IMG/VR virus record: IMGVR_UViG_3300033148_004724
Coordinates: 1 to 34,720 of that record
Length of the DNA stretch: 34,720 nt
From: a virus
Direction: 5' to 3' (one strand)
Part shown: positions 32,324-34,720 of the stretch, in pieces
How the letters are laid out: every line of letters begins with the position of its first letter
How positions within the stretch are numbered: the first letter of the stretch is position 1
Program-made: the position numbers and the translations under genes
The notes under the pieces: generated by a model
The model's database searches: none
What the model was told of the DNA's origin: nothing
The model's input: only the letters and a program-made list of their open reading frames with translations

Positions 32324-32346
32324 AATTATTTATTTATATTAATATT

Positions 32347-32883
32347 CTATATTTTTTCTTTGATTTTGTTTCTCACTCTTTTTACAGCCTTCCACACAGT
32401 TGTGTAGGGTATACCAGTTAAATCTTCTATTTTTCTGTAGCTATATTTATTTAAGTAGTATAATTTAAATAGGAGGACTTCTCCGCTATCTGGGGGATAT
32501 TCTGTGTTAAGTATAGACATTACTTCATTATAATTTTCTTGTTGAATTGAATAGAATTGTTCATCATTTTGTTCTTGTTGGGGTTGGATGTAAGTTATTT
32601 CAAAATTATTCTGGTAATACAATTTCCCCTTTGCTATATATTTTTTATAGAAGGGGGAAGTTACACTGTTAGCTTGAGTGTGTATCACATACCCTAAGAA
32701 GTATTCTGTGTTTGCTGTAAATTGTGCCCACTCTAGGTTATAATTTAATTTATCATCCATATAATCTATTACATCGTGTAATAAATCTCCAGATAGTTCT
32801 TTTTTCGTTTTTAAAGATTTTTTGGCCATTCTAAGCAAATGGTCATATCTTAAGTTTATGTATTTTTCAAAGGTTTTATTCAT
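32347..32883 (-). CDS. Sigma-70 region 4-like HTH protein
   Basis: 178 aa. The C-terminal ~55 residues (SGEVLLFKLYYLNKYSYRKI, then EDLTGIPYTTVWKAVKRVRN) have the helix-turn-helix of sigma region 4. The N-terminal part is helical (YDHLLRMAKKSLKTKKELSG) but lacks a clear region 2. It may guide RNA polymerase to late promoters or act as a plain DNA-binding protein near the packaging genes. Located directly upstream of the zinc-finger gene. Confidence 0.65.
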   Translation of the reverse strand: MNKTFEKYINLRYDHLLRMAKKSLKTKKELSGDLLHDVIDYMDDKLNYNLEWAQFTANTEYFLGYVIHTQANSVTSPFYKKYIAKGKLYYQNNFEITYIQPQQEQNDEQFYSIQQENYNEVMSILNTEYPPDSGEVLLFKLYYLNKYSYRKIEDLTGIPYTTVWKAVKRVRNKIKEKI

Positions 32884-32989
32884 TATTGTTTTTATTTAAT
32901 TTATTTCTTTTTTCCATTTTCTCTAATAGGTGCAACACGTACTCAAGTTGCGCTATTTTTAATTTAATTATTTGGTCTTGTTGTTTCAT
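32876..32989 (-). CDS. Possible small coiled-coil protein, 37 aa
   Basis: Reads MKQQDQIIKLKIAQLEYVLH and then a Lys/Asn-rich tail. It starts inside the 3' end of the nuclease gene (26-base overlap) and ends 8 bases into the sigma-like gene, a chain of overlaps typical of translational coupling. Heptad-like leucines support a short helix. Asp is coded GAC before CAA, as in the rest of the genome. Confidence 0.5.
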   Translation of the reverse strand: MKQQDQIIKLKIAQLEYVLHLLEKMEKRNKLNKNNNE

Positions 32990-33605
32990 TGTTGTTAAAG
33001 TGTTTATTTATTTTTTCATTATTTAGTTGTCTTCTTTTCCCTTCGTTTGATGTTTTGTAATTTTCTTTTTTCTTTTTTAGATATTTGCTAATATTATCAT
33101 CAATCATTGAAGAGAAATCATTTTTTATTATTTTGAATATCAAATTTCTCTCTTTTGCGATTTTCTGGCATTCATGAAAAAAATAGTCCATATCCCACAA
33201 AAACATTTTTGTCATTTGTTCATCACCCGTCTTTCTTTCCACATATTCCTGCTCATTTAACATTGGAATGAAGATGTTTATATCTATTATAGCATAAAAA
33301 CTAAACTGTGGATAAAAAATAACGTAATAATCAGCCTCAGTTGCATATACCCCTGCAGGCTTATTCCAACTTTCAACTTCAAATCCTGTACGATAGTACA
33401 CATCAGCATTCATGTCACACTTCACCTCAAACTTATATTCTTCATTATATTTATCACAAATAATATCAAATCTCTTATCATCACTATATTTAATATTGCC
33501 AAATAAATTTTTCTTTAATTGATTTCCGAAATATAATTCCCATCTTTTATTATTTTCTAAATCTCTAAAGAATTTACTTTGTTTTTGATTAAATTTTTCG
33601 TACAT
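32964..33605 (-). CDS. PD-(D/E)XK nuclease-like protein
   Basis: 213 aa from the ATG at 33605; a GTG start at 33635 is possible but would lie in a hairpin. The nuclease core is visible: D47 (KRFDIIC), E60-V-K62 (KFEVKCD), then a conserved-looking GFEVESWNKPAGV and ADYYVIF, as in phage recombination or Holliday-junction-type nucleases of the PD-(D/E)XK superfamily. The C-terminus is basic. It is probably a resolving or repair nuclease needed before packaging. Located between the unknown 148-aa gene and the sigma-like gene. Confidence 0.65.
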   Translation of the reverse strand: MYEKFNQKQSKFFRDLENNKRWELYFGNQLKKNLFGNIKYSDDKRFDIICDKYNEEYKFEVKCDMNADVYYRTGFEVESWNKPAGVYATEADYYVIFYPQFSFYAIIDINIFIPMLNEQEYVERKTGDEQMTKMFLWDMDYFFHECQKIAKERNLIFKIIKNDFSSMIDDNISKYLKKKKENYKTSNEGKRRQLNNEKINKHFNNNETTRPNN

Positions 33606-33627
33606 TTGTATAGTTATTAGTTTATTA

Positions 33628-33662
33628 ACCCCCACTCGTAATTGTTTAGTTATAGTGGGGGT
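33628..33662. promoter_or_regulatory. 9-bp inverted repeat hairpin ahead of the nuclease gene
   Basis: ACCCCCACT (33628-33636) and AGTGGGGGT (33654-33662) are perfect complements with a 17-base loop. On the plus strand TTTTTT follows nearly at once, as in a terminator; on the minus (coding) strand no T-run follows. It lies between the 148-aa and nuclease genes and may be an mRNA processing or attenuation point, or block antisense transcription. Confidence 0.5.
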
Positions 33663-33667
33663 ATTTT

Positions 33668-34114
33668 TTATAAATTTTCTTCGATAAATTGTTCGTAATT
33701 TATTTCTTTGCTAATTCTAATTACTTCTTGATAATGATAATCAAGTACTCCTGGCAACTCATTATGGTCACTTAAATTATATAATAAGAAGTTTCTAAAA
33801 TTATTTTTTGTCTCTCTTATCTCAGCTTGAGCCCTACCAGCATACTCATAAGCTTCATTTTCAGCAAAGAAATTTTGAAGTACTGTGAAAATTAATATTT
33901 CTTTAACATTATTTTTAATAAACTCAATCGGATTTTCAATCTCATTATAGTTTATATTTAATAAATCTGATATTCCTGATAGCTCACCGATGCAATCCAT
34001 ATAGTCTATTGCTGTGTGTAGAAGAGTGCGAGATTTTAATGCATCTCTAATTTCTTTTCTTTGGTTTTTATTTTCTTCCATTTGCTTTCTGATTTTATCG
34101 TTTAAGTTTTCCAT
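33668..34114 (-). CDS. Hypothetical helical protein, 148 aa
   Basis: No recognised family. Helix-rich and acidic, starting MENLNDKIRKQMEENKNQRK, without signal peptide or membrane segment. It has its own promoter-like element at 34127-34150, nearly identical to that of the sigma gene upstream, so it may be expressed both with and apart from the sigma factor. Confidence 0.6.
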   Translation of the reverse strand: MENLNDKIRKQMEENKNQRKEIRDALKSRTLLHTAIDYMDCIGELSGISDLLNINYNEIENPIEFIKNNVKEILIFTVLQNFFAENEAYEYAGRAQAEIRETKNNFRNFLLYNLSDHNELPGVLDYHYQEVIRISKEINYEQFIEENL

Positions 34115-34126
34115 AATTATATTTGT

Positions 34127-34150
34127 TTATTATAAATAGTAATAAAAAAA
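34127..34150 (-). promoter_or_regulatory. Candidate promoter of the 148-aa gene
   Basis: Minus strand run of T then ACTATTTATAATAAA, the same 15 bases as at 104-127 ahead of the sigma gene. It starts just after the sigma gene stop codon and ends 13 bases before the next ATG. Confidence 0.5.
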
Positions 34151-34151
34151 G

Positions 34152-34700
34152 TTAATTATACTTTTCAACGAATTTTTTTATGATTTTTTTTGCTCTATGA
34201 ATTCTAATTCTCACATAACCTTCTGATTGACAGATTGTTTTAGCTATTTCTGAATAATATTTTCCTTCTAAAAAAAGTGTAAATATTTCTTTATCTACTT
34301 CATCGAGGGTTTGAATTGCTAATAAAACTAAGTCAAGCTTTTCGTTTTCTGGGGGATATATTGGTGGGACTGATACCATCTCATCACATTCTTCCCATTT
34401 AACATCATTAGCATTAATAAGTTCTCTTTCACTCTTTCGCATATAATCAATAAAACAATTCTTTGCTGTCTTATATAATAAACTACACCATACTCCTCCA
34501 TAATCTTCAAAGGTTGGATTGAGTGGGGGGAATTTGAATGATATGGCTGTTTTTGCTACAGCTTCGACTGCTACTGTTTCTTTGTTATATTGATTATATT
34601 TGTTTTTAACTAAAGTAACACTGTAGTCATATAATTCTTGGCCTTCATTCGTGAAATGATTAGACTGTATTCCCTCTATATGTTTTCTAGTGATTTCCAT
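34152..34700 (-). CDS. ECF-like RNA polymerase sigma factor
   Basis: 182 aa. Region 2 is at residues ~70-93 (WCSLLYKTAKNCFIDYMRKS, close to the usual tIArN..iDylRk) and region 4 at ~128-180 (LDEVDKEIFTLFLEGKYYSE, then IAKTICQSEGYVRIRIHRA). Both the -10 and -35 reading parts of a minimal sigma factor are present. It is the first gene of the leftward unit, so it could redirect host RNA polymerase to phage promoters. It crosses the end of the window, its start being repeated at 1-94. Confidence 0.8.
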   Translation of the reverse strand: MEITRKHIEGIQSNHFTNEGQELYDYSVTLVKNKYNQYNKETVAVEAVAKTAISFKFPPLNPTFEDYGGVWCSLLYKTAKNCFIDYMRKSERELINANDVKWEECDEMVSVPPIYPPENEKLDLVLLAIQTLDEVDKEIFTLFLEGKYYSEIAKTICQSEGYVRIRIHRAKKIIKKFVEKYN

Positions 34701-34720
34701 ATTCTTCCTTTTATTATAAA
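34607..34720. repeat. Right copy of 114-bp terminal direct repeat
   Basis: Exact copy of bases 1-114. It contains the start of the leftward sigma factor gene; joining the two copies gives one uninterrupted gene and leader and a unit genome of about 34,606 bp. Confidence 0.9.

Noticed and set aside
1-34720. tRNA genes
   Set aside because: No cloverleaf-like segment with a TTCGANNC-type arm was found in the intergenic gaps, which are short and very AT-rich.

Overview
The window is best read as the complete genome of a small tailed phage with a siphovirus-type gene set, probably infecting a member of the Bacteroidota (Flavobacteriia-like). The first 114 bases are repeated exactly as the last 114, so the unit length is about 34,606 bp and the map closes into a circle (or is terminally redundant). 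The genome is AT-rich (roughly 30% GC by eye). Genes lack Shine-Dalgarno sequences and start after A-rich leaders. The replication gene is of the BT4734/VirE-N type, and the holin, amidase, portal and tail proteins look like those of Bacteroidota phages. No integrase, tRNA, CRISPR array, reverse transcriptase or insertion sequence is visible.

Layout: a divergent control region (95-430) separates two transcription units. Rightward, 431-6417 holds the early-type genes: a BT4734-like primase/initiator with a repeat cluster inside its coding region, a GIY-YIG nuclease-like protein, seven or more small unknown proteins, a ribbon-helix-helix protein and a lipoprotein. This region has several look-alike promoters, and several of its 5' leaders are structured. 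Leftward, 34700-6447 holds an ECF-like sigma factor, an unknown gene, a PD-(D/E)XK nuclease-like gene, a second sigma-like HTH protein, a zinc-finger acidic protein, TerS, TerL, a tail assembly chaperone with a probable -1 frameshift, tail terminator and completion proteins, tail tip and four fibre-like proteins, the tape measure protein, a ClpP-like prohead protease, scaffold, major capsid, tail tube, portal, a connector, holin and amidase. The two units converge at 6417/6447.

The most interesting points are: (1) three copies of a 21-bp element, two of them forming a perfect 21-bp inverted repeat around a polypyrimidine loop, inside the linker-coding part of the primase gene, which could be an embedded replication origin or an intragenic terminator; (2) apparent total absence of GATC, with Asp and Gly codons chosen so as to avoid it; (3) a well supported -1 frameshift in the tail assembly chaperone next to TerL; (4) an unusual head/tail gene order in which the portal is about 20 kb from TerL and the chaperone about 14 kb from the tape measure gene; (5) marked excess of G5/C5 runs; (6) repeated promoter and leader motifs together with two phage-encoded sigma-like proteins. 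All family assignments are from reading the proteins; no database search was run.
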